In this document: piece by piece, positions 7,320 through 20,055 of the stretch
Layout of the letters: every line of letters begins with the position of its first letter
Position numbering within the stretch: position 1 is the first letter of the stretch
NCBI RefSeq assembly: GCF_029255285.1
Contig: NZ_JAPUVI010000023.1
Coordinates: forward strand, 1 to 64,000
From: Accumulibacter sp.
GTDB lineage: Bacteria > Pseudomonadota > Gammaproteobacteria > Burkholderiales > Rhodocyclaceae
Length of the DNA stretch: 64,000 nucleotides
Direction: 5' to 3'
Position numbers and translations under genes: made by a program
Notes under the pieces: generated by a model
Told to the model about the DNA's origin: nothing
What the model saw: only the letters and a program-made list of their open reading frames with translations
The model's database searches: none

Positions 7320-9641
7320 ATGAGCGAGAGCCAATTTCGGTCGGCTGCCGGCGACATCGCGCGGCAGATTGTGGTGACCATCCGGAACACCTTGGTCGCG
7401 GCCCCGCCCCGCGGTACGCCAGCGGTCGGGGCCGTCGGCCGGCACGCACCCATACGCTGGCTGCTGCTGTGCCTGCTGCTGGCCGCCGGAACGCTCGTGC
7501 ACGCGGCAGGCGAAGCGGGACGGCCACGCATTGGTCTGGTGCTCGGCGGTGGTGGTGCCCGCGGTGCGGCACATATCGGCGTCCTCGAGGTGCTCGAGAA
7601 AATGCGCGTGCCCGTCGATTGCGTTGCCGGCACCAGCATGGGTGCGCTGGTCGCCGGTGCCTACGCCAGCGGGATGAGCGCCGCGCAGATGCGCGACGCG
7701 CTGGCGAAGGCCGACTGGGACGACTTGTTCCAGGATGACCCGGCTTTTTCGCAACAGAATTTCCGCAAGAAGGCGAAAGACCGGCGCTTCCTGCCAGCTT
7801 CCGAGACCGGTGTCGGCCCGGATGGCATGCGGTATCAGTCGGGTATTGTCACCGGCCAGAAGATCAAGCTGTTTTTCAATCAATTGGTGCGCGACTATAT
7901 GGGGGAACGCGAAATTGCCTCGCTCCCGCTACCGCTGTCGATCGTCGCGACCGACATCGTCAGTGGCCAGCGGGTCGTTTTTCGCGAGGGCAGCCTGTCG
8001 CGCGCCATGCGGGCCAGCATGTCGGTTCCCGGATTGATGTCGCCGGTAGAAATCGACGGCGAAAAGCTCGTCGACGGCGGCTTGGTCGACAACGTGCCGA
8101 TCGCTGAGGCACGTTCACGCTGTCAGGCCGATATCGTCATCGCCATCAACGTTGGCTCGCCCTTGCTCAAGGCCGACGAGATCGGCTCGCTGCTCAGCGT
8201 GTCGGCGCAAATGGTGAATATTCTGACCGAGCAGAACGTTACGCGCTCGCTGGCAACGCTCAAACCGACCGATATCTACATCAAACCCGATCTCGAAGGC
8301 ATTACGGCCGGCGACTTCAAACGCACCGCGGAAACAGCGGACCGAGGTGTCACGGCGACCGAGGCGCTGGCCGACCGCCTGCGCCCGCTGGCGATCAGTG
8401 ACGCCGCCTATACCACCTGGTCGGAGAAAATCCGGTTTGCCAAGCGCGACGCGCCATCCATCGACGATATCGAGATCGTTGGCCTCAAGCGAGTCAACCC
8501 GGCAATGGTTTCACGTTACATCGAGCTGGCGTCGGGAGACAAGATCGACCCGGACGTGGTCAGACGCGATCTGCTGCGCGCTTACGGCGATGGCTACTAC
8601 GAGGGAATCGACTACGCGATGGACAGCACGCTGCGCGGTCGCAACATTCTGCGCGTCTCGCCCATCGAGAAGAGTTGGGGTCCCGACTACCTTCGCTACG
8701 GCCTCAACCTGAACACCAACTTCAAAGTCGATTCGACCTATACGCTGCGTCTGGCCTACGACAAGACGTGGCTCAACAGCCTGGGCGGCGAGCTTCTCGC
8801 CTTCGCGGAAATCGGCTCACGATCGGGCGTCGGGATCGACTTCTACCAGCCGCTCGAAGACCGTCAGCGTTACTTCGTAGAGACCAACTTCCGGTTGAGC
8901 AACAAACTCACCGGTCTTTACGAGAACGACAAGAAACTCGCCGACTACCGGATCATGCAGACTGACGTCCACTTGAGTGGGGGGATCAATCTCGGGTTGC
9001 TGGGGCAGCTTCATGCCGGCTGGCAGCAAACCTGGTACCGGGCCCAGGTCGATACGGGATCGCCCTTGTTCCCCGAGGAGTCGAAAAGCTATCACGGCTG
9101 GTTTACCGGGCTCGAAGTGGATCAGACCGATCGCCTGTACTTTCCGACCAACGGTTGGTCCACCTCGACACGGTACTTCGCTTCGCAAACCGATGACTAC
9201 AGCAAACTTACCGCCGAACTGAAGGGCTACGGCAGCGTCGGCGACTGGGTTCTCGCCACCAGGCTTTCCTACCAGGGATCGCCGGTCGGCAAGCTGCCGT
9301 ACTACGATCTGGGAAGCCTCGGCGGAATGTTGAACATGACGGCTTTTGCCGTCGGCCAGTTGAAGGGCGACGACATGAGTTACGGCCAACTGCGTGCCGA
9401 GAAGATCATCGGCCGGCTGCCTCTTGGCTTGCGCGGCGACATGCGCCTCGGCGCTGCGCTGGAAATGGCCAAGATCAGTCGGCCGTTTTCGGAGACCGAG
9501 CTGAAAGGCTGGATCAACTCGTCCTCCGTCTACCTCGGAGGCGAGACGCCTCTCGGTCCGATTTATCTGGGCTACGGCTACTCGAGTTCGGGTTCGACCG
9601 GCGGCTACTCGAACTTCTACCTGTTCCTGGGAACGCCCTGA
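7320..9641 (+). CDS. PlpD-like patatin phospholipase with POTRA and outer-membrane barrel
   Basis: 773 residues. The N-terminal patatin domain has the oxyanion loop GGGGARG (about 76-82), the nucleophile elbow GTSMG (Ser about 106) and the DGG aspartate (about 252). A linker with a POTRA-like segment (IDDIEIVGLKRVNPAMVSRY) leads to an alternating beta-strand C-terminal half ending in YSNFYLFLGTP, with a terminal aromatic-rich strand typical of 16-stranded Omp85-type barrels. This is the type Vd autotransporter arrangement of Pseudomonas PlpD, a secreted lipase. A hydrophobic signal at about 45-63 lies after an unusual 40-residue leader, so the real start may be later, for example a GTG near 7371-7374. 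Confidence 0.88.
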   Translation: MSESQFRSAAGDIARQIVVTIRNTLVAAPPRGTPAVGAVGRHAPIRWLLLCLLLAAGTLVHAAGEAGRPRIGLVLGGGGARGAAHIGVLEVLEKMRVPVDCVAGTSMGALVAGAYASGMSAAQMRDALAKADWDDLFQDDPAFSQQNFRKKAKDRRFLPASETGVGPDGMRYQSGIVTGQKIKLFFNQLVRDYMGEREIASLPLPLSIVATDIVSGQRVVFREGSLSRAMRASMSVPGLMSPVEIDGEKLVDGGLVDNVPIAEARSRCQADIVIAINVGSPLLKADEIGSLLSVSAQMVNILTEQNVTRSLATLKPTDIYIKPDLEGITAGDFKRTAETADRGVTATEALADRLRPLAISDAAYTTWSEKIRFAKRDAPSIDDIEIVGLKRVNPAMVSRYIELASGDKIDPDVVRRDLLRAYGDGYYEGIDYAMDSTLRGRNILRVSPIEKSWGPDYLRYGLNLNTNFKVDSTYTLRLAYDKTWLNSLGGELLAFAEIGSRSGVGIDFYQPLEDRQRYFVETNFRLSNKLTGLYENDKKLADYRIMQTDVHLSGGINLGLLGQLHAGWQQTWYRAQVDTGSPLFPEESKSYHGWFTGLEVDQTDRLYFPTNGWSTSTRYFASQTDDYSKLTAELKGYGSVGDWVLATRLSYQGSPVGKLPYYDLGSLGGMLNMTAFAVGQLKGDDMSYGQLRAEKIIGRLPLGLRGDMRLGAALEMAKISRPFSETELKGWINSSSVYLGGETPLGPIYLGYGYSSSGSTGGYSNFYLFLGTP

Positions 9642-9778
9642 TCTTCGGCCTCCGCCGTGTTATCAGGGTGCCGACGCCGAGCGTATCGGCGGCGCCGGTC
9701 GCCGCGCTTCCTGGCAGAAGCCTCGCGGCGCGGCCGGCCGGCGGCGCCCCCGTGAGTCGCCCGGCGAAGTCGTCGGTG

Positions 9779-10375
9779 TCAGCGGCCCAAGCTGCTCACC
9801 ACCTGCGAGAAGGTCTGCGCAATCTCCTCGGTCTGCGCTTCGAGTCCCATCTGGCGCTGGATCCGCGACAGCGAGAAAACGCCGCACAGGATGTGGTGGT
9901 CCTCCTCGTCATGGTCCACGACCAGGCAGAACGGCGTCCCGAGTTCTTTGAGGGTGGCGACGACGTTACCCACCCGGGCATGCGCGACATCCCTGAGGTG
10001 CAGCACGTCGGCATCATCATGCTTGTTGATCATGACGTCACCGACGACCAGTTCGCCGGGACGGACAGCCATCCGGTGTGCGATGGCCAGTGGTTGGTTG
10101 CCGCGGGTGCCGGCCTCGGTGACGATTCCCAGCAACTGTTGCTCGTCGGTCACCAACAGGTAGGGCACGCGGCACAGGGTCATCGCCCGGTTGGCGTCGT
10201 CGAGCGAGGCGTTGCGCGAGATGGTGACGGGACTCAGGCGGCGGAAGTCGGTCATCACCTCCAAGGCGGGGGAGTTGGCGTCTACCGGGACGCTTTGCGC
10301 GGCTTTCGGGAGATAGCACGGGACGCCTCTCTTGAGCCGGGTCCACGGCAACGGCTTGTAGCGATTCTCGGGCAT
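9779..10375 (-). CDS. Tandem CBS-domain protein
   Basis: 198 residues. Two CBS modules are visible: the first around [20 protein letters not shown] with [17 protein letters not shown], the second around [20 protein letters not shown] with [23 protein letters not shown] pairs bind adenine nucleotides and act as energy sensors. There is no attached enzyme domain. The ATG at 10375 has GGAGG about 8 nt upstream, which rules out the longer open frame to 10606. Encoded divergently from secA; target unknown. Confidence 0.82.
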   Translation of the reverse strand: MPENRYKPLPWTRLKRGVPCYLPKAAQSVPVDANSPALEVMTDFRRLSPVTISRNASLDDANRAMTLCRVPYLLVTDEQQLLGIVTEAGTRGNQPLAIAHRMAVRPGELVVGDVMINKHDDADVLHLRDVAHARVGNVVATLKELGTPFCLVVDHDEEDHHILCGVFSLSRIQRQMGLEAQTEEIAQTFSQVVSSLGR

Positions 10376-10733
10376 TTGCTGTTCCCTCCTGTCTGTGGCA
10401 AGGCGGGAATTAATACACGGATGCGGCGCCGCTGACAAGCGCGGCGCATCGATGGCAGCCGGATGGCGAGCCCCTCGACCGGTGCGCGAACGGCCAGTTT
10501 GCCGGCCCGGCCGGCCGCTGCCGGCAGGCTCCGCCAGGCGACGGCAGAATTGCGTCGCGCGAGTGATGAAGGTAGTATCCATGCCGCGCGCCGTACGATC
10601 GTCCATTCATTTTGCGCCCCGGCGTCCAACTCCGGACCGCTCGCTACCTGGTCACGACGGAAAAGAACCGGCTCCGCCTGTTGGCTCGGGTCGACATATC
10701 AATAACTTGGCAACATCCTCAACCGTTCCCAGA
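10376..10733 (+). promoter_or_regulatory. CBS/secA divergent intergenic region with candidate secA promoter
   Basis: 358 bp without a gene. A plausible sigma-70 promoter for secA is TTGCGT at 10550-10555, a 17-bp spacer and TAGTAT at 10573-10578, giving a leader of about 150 nt. No secM-like upstream gene is present. The rest is GC-rich sequence with no structure I would defend. Confidence 0.4.
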
Positions 10734-13457
<2,724 letters not shown>

Positions 13458-13526
13458 TCGTCGCCTACGCCACGGTGCCGCCGCCTGACCCCGGCTCGCC
13501 GCGTAGTTTTTGCTTTCGAGGTTGCC

Positions 13527-14765
13527 ATGCCCGTCAACTACCGCACCCCCGCTCCCGAACAACTTTTTCCGGTGGCGGGCGTCCGCCTCGGGGTTGCCGA
13601 GGCGGGGATCCGCAAGCTCGAACGGAGCGACTTGACACTGCTCGCACTCGATGCGGGTTGCCGCGTCGCTGGCGTGTTTACCGCCAATCGTTTCTGCGCG
13701 GCCCCAGTCAAGGTCTGCCGCCGGCACCTGGAAATCGGCAGTGACATCCGGGCGTTGGTGATCAACACGGGCGTCGCCAATGCGGGTACCGGGAAAGCCG
13801 GCTGGCAGGCGGCGACGGAAAGCTGCGCCGCCGTCGGGCGGCTATTGGGGATCGAGGATCGCCAGGTACTTCCCTTCTCGACCGGCGTCATCCTCGAACC
13901 CTTGCCGGTCGACCGCCTGATCGCCGGCCTGCCCCGCTGTGCGGCGGACCTCGCGGCCGATCGCTGGCATGCCGCGGCGCACGCCATCATGACCACCGAC
14001 ACTTTGGCCAAGGCCGCTTCCCGGCGCCTCGACGTGGCCGGCAGAACGGTCACCATCACCGGCATCAGCAAGGGGGCGGGAATGATCCGGCCAAACATGG
14101 CGACGATGCTTGCCTTCATCGCCACCGATGCCGGTATCGCCGAGCCCTTGTTGCGGGAATTGGTGCAGGAAGCCGCCGAGGAATCCTTCAACGGCATCAC
14201 CGTCGATGGCGATACCTCGACCAACGATTCGTTCATGCTCATCGCCACCGGACAAGCCGGAATCGACTTCAGCGACGCGACGGCAGCGGGCTATGCCGAA
14301 CTGCGTGATGCCGTGATCGGCGTCGCCGTCGAACTCGCGCAGGCCATCGTCCGCGACGGCGAGGGGGCCAGCAAGTTCATCTCGATTGTCATCGAAGGCG
14401 GTCGTGACCGCCAGGCATGCAAGCGTGTCGGCTACGCGATCGCACACTCGCCGCTCGTCAAGACGGCATTTTTCGCATCTGATCCCAACCTTGGGCGAAT
14501 CCTCGGCGCGATCGGCAATGCCGACGTGGCCGAGCTCGATGTCGAACGCGTCCGCGTCTGGCTAGCCGGCGCCGGCCGCGAGATCCTGGTGGCCGAGAAC
14601 GGCGGACGCGCCGCCACTTACCGGGAAGAAGACGGCGCGCTGATCATGCGCGAAAGTGAAATCGGCATCCGTGTCGACCTCGGCTGCGGTAGCGAGACAG
14701 CTCGCGTCTACACCTGCGATCTATCGTACGACTACGTCCGGATCAACGCCGACTACCGTAGCTAG
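13527..14765 (+). CDS. argJ: Glutamate N-acetyltransferase / amino-acid acetyltransferase ArgJ
   Basis: 412 residues. ArgJ recycles the acetyl group from N-acetylornithine to glutamate and often also acetylates glutamate from acetyl-CoA in arginine biosynthesis. The autocleavage site is visible as [16 protein letters not shown], where the Thr of MATML becomes the N-terminal nucleophile of the beta chain. The downstream [11 protein letters not shown]-like stretch and the C-terminal [13 protein letters not shown] are conserved. It follows secA by 69 nt, on the same strand, and may be cotranscribed. Confidence 0.96.
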   Translation: MPVNYRTPAPEQLFPVAGVRLGVAEAGIRKLERSDLTLLALDAGCRVAGVFTANRFCAAPVKVCRRHLEIGSDIRALVINTGVANAGTGKAGWQAATESCAAVGRLLGIEDRQVLPFSTGVILEPLPVDRLIAGLPRCAADLAADRWHAAAHAIMTTDTLAKAASRRLDVAGRTVTITGISKGAGMIRPNMATMLAFIATDAGIAEPLLRELVQEAAEESFNGITVDGDTSTNDSFMLIATGQAGIDFSDATAAGYAELRDAVIGVAVELAQAIVRDGEGASKFISIVIEGGRDRQACKRVGYAIAHSPLVKTAFFASDPNLGRILGAIGNADVAELDVERVRVWLAGAGREILVAENGGRAATYREEDGALIMRESEIGIRVDLGCGSETARVYTCDLSYDYVRINADYRS

Positions 14766-14823
14766 GCGTCCGCGCTGCCGTCGGATGCTCGGCGTCGGTC
14801 GGCGAGCCAGCGAGGCGCGGCGT

Positions 14824-15468
14824 TTACGCCCGCCGCAAGCGAACCAGCCGGAACCAACCGCCCGCCAGCGCCGGATTGTCGCCTTCGAGCTGCAATAGCG
14901 GCGTCTGTGCGAGCAGATCCTCGAGAACCACGTCGAGGCGGGTCGCAACTCGGCGCAGCAAGGGATTGAGCAGGCGGCGCACTGGCGCTCGTTGCCCGGG
15001 ACGAAGAAATTTGTCGAAAATCAGCACAGTACCGCCGGGAGCCAGGACCCGTGCCGTTTCGCGCAGGCCGGCCAGCGGGTCGGGCAGCACGGCCAGGATC
15101 AGGTGCAGTACGGCGTGGTCGAAACTGCCGTCGGCAAAAGGCAGGCGCTGCGAGTCGCCCTGCACCCACTGAACATCCAGATCGCCAGTGCGCAACATGG
15201 CCCGGCGAAGCATCGCGTGCGTCAGGTCGATACCGGTGTAGCGGTGGCGCGTCGCCGGCAGCAGCGGTAGATCGAGACCGGTGCCGACACCGTTCAGCAG
15301 GATGCGCGCTGGCTCTCTGGGCAAGCCCGCCAGACTGCGAGTTCGCTGACCGCGGCTGGCCGCCGCCAACAGCGCATCGTAGAACGGGGCGATCAGCGTG
15401 TAACTGTGCGCGAGATTCAAGTTCGGCGAGTCAATGCAGAACGTGCGGAACGGCCAAGGTGAATTCAC
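14824..15468 (-). CDS. Class I SAM-dependent methyltransferase
   Basis: 214 residues. Motif I is LNGVGTGLDLPLL, motif II YTGIDLTHAMLRRA, and the post-motif region PFADGSFDHAVLHLILAVLP resembles the UbiE/Methyltransf_11 group. The end of the protein includes a phosphatidylethanolamine-methyltransferase-like tail (LRPGQRAPVRRLLNPLLRRV). Substrate unknown. The ATG at 15468 overlaps the 3' end of apaG by 38 nt, suggesting coupling, though an internal start cannot be excluded. Confidence 0.8.
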   Translation of the reverse strand: MNSPWPFRTFCIDSPNLNLAHSYTLIAPFYDALLAAASRGQRTRSLAGLPREPARILLNGVGTGLDLPLLPATRHRYTGIDLTHAMLRRAMLRTGDLDVQWVQGDSQRLPFADGSFDHAVLHLILAVLPDPLAGLRETARVLAPGGTVLIFDKFLRPGQRAPVRRLLNPLLRRVATRLDVVLEDLLAQTPLLQLEGDNPALAGGWFRLVRLRRA

Positions 15469-15814
15469 GGATCTCGGCGTCGAACTGTTTCCCGTCGATG
15501 GCCGTCAGCTGGTAGCTGCCACGCATCGTACCGACCGGCGTGCTGAGCTGGCAGCCACTGGTGTAGGAGAACTTGTCTCCCGGCTGCAGCAGCGGCTGTT
15601 GGCCAACGACACCGAGGCCGCGCACCTCGCGTACCTCGCCGCCGGCGTCGGTAATGATCCAGTGGCGCGAGATCAGTTGCGCCGCAACGGTGCCGACATT
15701 TTCGATGGTGATCGTGTAGGCGAAAACGTAACTGTCGTTCACCGGATCGGATTGCTCGGCAACATACTGCGGAGCAGCGCTTACCGCGATCTCGTACTTC
15801 TTGCTTTCGGCCAT
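15431..15814 (-). CDS. apaG: ApaG protein
   Basis: 127 residues, close to the E. coli length. The fold is a fibronectin-III-like beta sandwich; conserved stretches are YVFAYTITIENVGTVAAQLI, SRHWIITDAGGEVREVRGLG and VVGQQPLLQPGDKFSYTSGC. ApaG is linked genetically to cobalt/magnesium resistance and dinucleotide polyphosphate metabolism, but its biochemical role is unsettled. The ATG at 15814 (MAESKKYEIAV) fits the family better than upstream in-frame starts. Confidence 0.93.
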   Translation of the reverse strand: MAESKKYEIAVSAAPQYVAEQSDPVNDSYVFAYTITIENVGTVAAQLISRHWIITDAGGEVREVRGLGVVGQQPLLQPGDKFSYTSGCQLSTPVGTMRGSYQLTAIDGKQFDAEIREFTLAVPHVLH

Positions 15815-15976
15815 TGGCGCTCGATGTCGGGTCGATGGGAAACCGCATTGCACACCAAACCGTGCAGGCTGGCAAGCCTGTCGCGCCAAGGCCTTCTCGA
15901 GCCAGCAAACGCATGGCTCCGGCCATGAGGGTGTTTCGCGCTAGAATAGACCCCTTCTCTCACGCGGCCTCCCTCC

Positions 15977-16666
15977 ATGCATGTCATAGCTCCTAGTATC
16001 CTGTCGGCCGACTTTGCGAGGCTCGGACAGGAGGTCGTGGATGTCATCGCCGCCGGTGCGGACTGGATCCATTTCGACGTGATGGACAACCACTACGTAC
16101 CCAACCTGACGATCGGCCCGCTGGTCTGCGCCGCGATCCGTCCGCTGACGCAGGCGCCGATCGACGTACACCTGATGGTCAAACCCGTCGATCGCATCGT
16201 TCCCGACTTCGCCCGCGCCGGTGCCAACTTGATCAGCTTCCACCCGGAAGCCTCAGAGCACGTCGACCGGACGCTCGCCCTGATCCGCGAGCACGGTTGT
16301 CGAGCCGGTCTTGTCTTCAATCCGGCGACGCCGCTCGAGTTCATGGACTACGTCATGGACAAGCTGGACATCGTCCTTCTGATGAGTGTCAACCCGGGTT
16401 TCGGCGGACAGCAGTTCATTCCCTCGACGCTCGCCAAGCTCAGGGCCGCGCGCGCGAGAATCGATGCCTATCGGCAGGTCAGTGGGCGCCGCATCCACTT
16501 GGAAGTCGACGGGGGCGTCAAGATCGACAACGTTGCCGCAATCGCGCGCGCCGGGGCCGACGCTTTCGTCGCCGGTTCGGCCGTTTTCGGCGCCGGCCTG
16601 GAAAGCGACGCCAATCGCTACGACACGGTGATCGCGGCGCTGCGCGCCCAACTGGGAGAACTCTGA
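15977..16666 (+). CDS. rpe: Ribulose-phosphate 3-epimerase
   Basis: 229 residues. Interconverts ribulose-5-phosphate and xylulose-5-phosphate. Signatures: [13 protein letters not shown] at the N-terminus, [17 protein letters not shown] with the metal ligands, and [10 protein letters not shown] followed by EVDGGVK. First of rpe-gph-trpE, the usual betaproteobacterial order. The stop overlaps the gph start by one base (TGATG). A TAGAAT box at 15942-15947 lies 30 bp upstream. Confidence 0.97.
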   Translation: MHVIAPSILSADFARLGQEVVDVIAAGADWIHFDVMDNHYVPNLTIGPLVCAAIRPLTQAPIDVHLMVKPVDRIVPDFARAGANLISFHPEASEHVDRTLALIREHGCRAGLVFNPATPLEFMDYVMDKLDIVLLMSVNPGFGGQQFIPSTLAKLRAARARIDAYRQVSGRRIHLEVDGGVKIDNVAAIARAGADAFVAGSAVFGAGLESDANRYDTVIAALRAQLGEL

Positions 16667-17349
16667 TGCGCTCGTTGCTCGCCGTGCGTGCTGTTCTGAT
16701 CGATCTCGATGGCACGCTGCTCGATACGGTGCTCGACCTTCATGCGGCCGCCAACGCCATGCTGCGCGACCTCGGCCGCGAGGAGATCGCCGTGGCGACG
16801 ATTCGCAGCTTTGTCGGACGCGGCATCCCGAATCTCGTCAAGCGAGTTCTGGCCGGCAAGATGGAGGCGGCCGACAACGCCGCCCCACCGCCGGACGAGG
16901 CGCTGAGCAGCTTCAAACGCCATTACGCGGCAGAGAACGGTCGTCGTGCGGCGCTCTTCCCGGGAGTCGTCGAAGGCCTTGAGGCATTCCGGGCGATGGG
17001 TTTGCCGCTCGGCGTCATCACCAACAAGGCCGAAGCTTTTACCCTGCCGTTGATCGAGCGTACGGGTCTGGCGCCATATTTCGGAGTCGTCGTCAGCGGA
17101 GACCTGTTGCCAAGACCGAAGCCCGATCCGATGCCCCTCCTTTGGGCCAGTGGGCGGCTCGGCATTTCGCCCGCCAACGTGCTCATGATCGGCGACTCGG
17201 TGCACGATTGGCATGCCGGACGGTCCGCCGGTTGCCGGGTTTTCCTGGTGCCTTACGGCTACAACGAGGGGCGTGATGTCCACGAGCTGGATTGCGATGG
17301 TATAGTCTCGACCCTCGCCGAGGCCGCCCAGCGCATCGCCCAGGAATGA
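16666..17349 (+). CDS. gph: Phosphoglycolate phosphatase
   Basis: 227 residues, HAD superfamily. Motif I LIDLDGTLLDT supplies the nucleophilic Asp; motif II is in GVITNKAEAF, motif III includes KPDPMPLLWA and motif IV MIGDSVHDWHAGRSAG. Dephosphorylates 2-phosphoglycolate arising from DNA repair or oxygenation. Location between rpe and trpE and the one-base overlap with rpe support the assignment over other HAD phosphatases. Confidence 0.92.
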   Translation: MRSLLAVRAVLIDLDGTLLDTVLDLHAAANAMLRDLGREEIAVATIRSFVGRGIPNLVKRVLAGKMEAADNAAPPPDEALSSFKRHYAAENGRRAALFPGVVEGLEAFRAMGLPLGVITNKAEAFTLPLIERTGLAPYFGVVVSGDLLPRPKPDPMPLLWASGRLGISPANVLMIGDSVHDWHAGRSAGCRVFLVPYGYNEGRDVHELDCDGIVSTLAEAAQRIAQE

Positions 17350-17460
17350 CGGCCGCCGGTGGCCGGCGCACACTTAGGTAGAGGCAGCGGCCCCCCTGGC
17401 ATGGGCGCGCCTTTGCTCTGCCGCGCCTCCGTTTGCGCCATCTTTCCCTGTGGAGTTCCG

Positions 17461-18933
17461 ATGACCGAAGCCTATTTCAATCGCCTGGCTGCCGAGGGCT
17501 ACAACCGCATTCCGGTGACCCTCGAGACCTTCGCGGACCTCGACACGCCGCTGTCGATCTACCTGAAGCTGGCCAACGTCGCCTACACCTATTTGCTCGA
17601 ATCGGTGCAGGGGGGCGAGCGCTTTGGTCGCTATTCGATCATCGGCCTGGCCAGCCCAACGCGAATCGTCGTCAATGGCCATCAGGTTCTGGTGCTGAAC
17701 GGCAATCGCATCGCTGAACGCGAAGACGACACCAATCCGCTCGACTTCATCGGCAAATACATGAAGCGCTTTCGCGCGGCGCCGACAACCGGCCTGCCAC
17801 GCTTCTGCGGCGGGCTCGTCGGCTGCTTCGGTTACGACACCGTGCGTTACATCGAGACCCGGCTGACGCGCTCGCAGAAACCCGACGACCTTGGCATACC
17901 CGACATCGTGCTGCTTCTCTCCGAAGAGATCGCCGTAGTTGACAACCTGTCGGGCAAGCTGACGCTGGTCGTTTATGCCGAACCAGGCGTTCCTGGCGCC
18001 TATCAGAAGGCACAGGCCCGACTGCGGGAACTGCTGGCGCGGCTACGCGAGCCGGTGCGCATTCCCCCGGAAACGCCGCAGTCGTCACAACCGGCAACGT
18101 CGATCTTCGGCGAAGCACAGTTCAAGCGCGCGGTGAGCAGGGCCAAGCGCTACATCGGTGACGGTGACATCATGCAGGTGGTCCTCTCGCAACGCCTGAG
18201 CAAACCGTTGACGGCCCGTCCGATGGCACTCTACCGCGCCCTGCGCTCGCTCAATCCGTCGCCCTACATGTTCTACTTCGACCTCGAGGATTTTCACGTC
18301 GTCGGCGCTTCACCCGAAATCCTGGTTCGTCTCGAAGGCGATACTGTGACCGTTCGGCCGATTGCCGGAACCCGTCGGCGCGGCGTTTCCTTCGAGGAAG
18401 ACCAGGCGCTGGCCGCCGAATTGCTGGCCGACGAAAAAGAGCGCGCCGAGCACGTTCAGTTGCTCGACCTGGGCCGCAACGACGCCGGCCGAGTCGCCCG
18501 TGTCGGGACGATCAGGGTGACCGAAAACATGATTGTCGAGCGCTACTCTCATGTCATGCATATTGTGTCCAACGTCGAGGCCAAGCTACGGCCCGAGCTC
18601 TGTGCGCTCGACGTGCTCAAGGCGACATTCCCGGCTGGAACGGTCTCCGGCGCGCCCAAAGTGCGGGCCATGGAAATCATTGACGAGCTCGAACCGGTCA
18701 AACGCGGTGTCTATGCCGGCGCTGTCGGCTACCTCGGGTTCAACGGCGACATGGACCTGGCGATTGCCATCCGTACGGCCATCGTCAAGGACGGCCAGTT
18801 GCACGTCCAGGCCGGTGCCGGCATCGTCGCGGATTCGGACCCCGCCTCGGAATGGCAGGAAACCGAAAACAAGGCGCGTGCCGTGCTGCGTGCCGCCGAG
18901 TTGGCCGAGCAAGGCCTCGATACCCGCTGCTGA
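17461..18933 (+). CDS. trpE: Anthranilate synthase component I
   Basis: 490 residues. Converts chorismate to anthranilate, using ammonia from TrpG, at the first committed step of tryptophan synthesis. The N-terminal Anth_synt_I_N domain is followed by the chorismate-binding domain with IMQVVLSQRLSKPL, SPEILVRLEGDTVTVRPIAG, DLGRNDAGRVARVGT and GTVSGAPKVRAMEIIDELEP. The ATG at 17461 gives MTEAYFNRLAAEGYNRIPV as in relatives. trpG, trpD and trpC are not next to it: a convergent Fur-family gene follows. No leader peptide or attenuator is evident in the 111 nt upstream. Confidence 0.97.
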   Translation: MTEAYFNRLAAEGYNRIPVTLETFADLDTPLSIYLKLANVAYTYLLESVQGGERFGRYSIIGLASPTRIVVNGHQVLVLNGNRIAEREDDTNPLDFIGKYMKRFRAAPTTGLPRFCGGLVGCFGYDTVRYIETRLTRSQKPDDLGIPDIVLLLSEEIAVVDNLSGKLTLVVYAEPGVPGAYQKAQARLRELLARLREPVRIPPETPQSSQPATSIFGEAQFKRAVSRAKRYIGDGDIMQVVLSQRLSKPLTARPMALYRALRSLNPSPYMFYFDLEDFHVVGASPEILVRLEGDTVTVRPIAGTRRRGVSFEEDQALAAELLADEKERAEHVQLLDLGRNDAGRVARVGTIRVTENMIVERYSHVMHIVSNVEAKLRPELCALDVLKATFPAGTVSGAPKVRAMEIIDELEPVKRGVYAGAVGYLGFNGDMDLAIAIRTAIVKDGQLHVQAGAGIVADSDPASEWQETENKARAVLRAAELAEQGLDTRC

Positions 18934-19020
18934 GCAGCGCGCGTACGCCGTAAACCTCCGCATCCCGGCTCCCTTCCAGCCGCGGCTCGACTCCGGTCAG
19001 CGTTGTTCAGCGTACATCGT

Positions 19021-19470
19021 TCAGGGCTCAGACGGACTTCCCACACAGTTTGGACACGTACCGTGAAAAGAGAGCTCGGCACGTTTGCAGCGAAATCCCT
19101 GCGGCAGCGTCGCGGCGATCGTCGGCTGCAGCGCTTCGAGGCAGAAGACGGTACCGCAACGGGCGCAATGAAAATGCGCGTGCCCATGTCCCTCATCGAC
19201 CCCGGCGTTGAAACGCCAGACACGGTCGGTACCGGCCACGCGGTGCGCCAACTCGTGCGTCACCAGCCAGTCCAAAGTGCGGTAAAGGGTCACCCGGTCG
19301 TGCTCGACGGCGCCGCTGTCGAGTGCCGCCCCGACTTCGTCGTGCGAGAGTGGGCGACCAGCGCGACTCAGGATATCCAGGACGGCAACACGCGTCCGTG
19401 TCGCGCGTCCACCGCGCGATACGATGCGCGACGCGGTGTTGTTGGCAACTGTTTCGAGCGATAAAGTCAT
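19021..19470 (-). CDS. Fur-family transcriptional regulator
   Basis: 149 residues. A winged-helix N-terminus (RTRVAVLDILSRAGRPLSHD, VTLYRTLDWLVTHELAHRV) and a metal domain with HGHAHFHCARCGTVFCLE and a C-terminal CPNC give the two CxxC pairs of a structural zinc site. Such proteins repress metal uptake or peroxide genes. Domain details do not distinguish Fur, Zur or PerR. The start is either ATG 19470, as chosen, or ATG 19512; neither has a clear ribosome binding site. Confidence 0.87.
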   Translation of the reverse strand: MTLSLETVANNTASRIVSRGGRATRTRVAVLDILSRAGRPLSHDEVGAALDSGAVEHDRVTLYRTLDWLVTHELAHRVAGTDRVWRFNAGVDEGHGHAHFHCARCGTVFCLEALQPTIAATLPQGFRCKRAELSFHGTCPNCVGSPSEP

Positions 19471-19770
19471 TGGAGGACAAGTCGTGTGCGGGTCGCCGCC
19501 AGCGGCAAACAAGCATGCCGCCCGCTGGCACCGGAAACGTCGCCGGCATTTGCCGGGGCCAGAAGCCGCACCTGCCAGGTTCGCGGTTCCAGCCGCTGAG
19601 ATTCCAAGTGCCCGTATTATGCTTCCATCTGCGGCGCCTGCTCAATCAGCCAGCAAAAACGGGCTTCGGATTGCCGAGGGTAATGATGCCGGAAGCGATG
19701 ATGGCCATCGTCAGAATGCGCATTCCGTCGCCGTTTCCGGGGCCGATACCCGCCCCCTTGAACAAGCGGC
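19471..19770. other. Intergenic region, nothing recognised
   Basis: 300 bp between the Fur-family gene and the integrase fragment. Open frames here overlap each other on both strands and none resembles a known protein. No repeats or hairpins that I would defend. Confidence 0.4.
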
Positions 19771-20055
19771 TCAGATCCCTCCGAGGAGACGTTTCTGCGC
19801 GTCTTCCGGGCGCTGGACCCGAAGCAATCTGAGGGGGCTGCTTCCCGCCGCTGGGTAGCCGGGGTGGTCGGTACGCTCAGGCTTGGCCAGCATTTCCTGG
19901 GGAACGATCCCGCGTCTGAGTAGAGACTCCAGCTGGTTGCCGCCATAGCTCTGCGCCTCCTCCTCGGTGTCGAACGTGAAGAAGAATGGGCATGGAAGCA
20001 GCTCGTGCTTCACGCGCAGCTGAAACTTCTCCCCACGTTTCTGGATGGACGCCAT
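19771..20055 (-). pseudogene. Truncated site-specific integrase, N-terminal fragment
   Basis: The first 55 or so residues (MASIQKRGEKFQLRVKHELL, then FFFTFDTEEEAQSYG and QLESLLRRGIVPQEMLA) are typical of the N-terminal arm-binding/SAM-like region of tyrosine recombinases of phages and integrative elements. The remaining part loses this character and stops at 94 residues; no catalytic domain with R..HxxR..Y is present. It lies 165 nt beyond the 3' end of tRNA-Cys, reading away from it, the classical place for an integrase of an element inserted in a tRNA. Most likely the remnant of an excised or decayed element. Confidence 0.6.
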
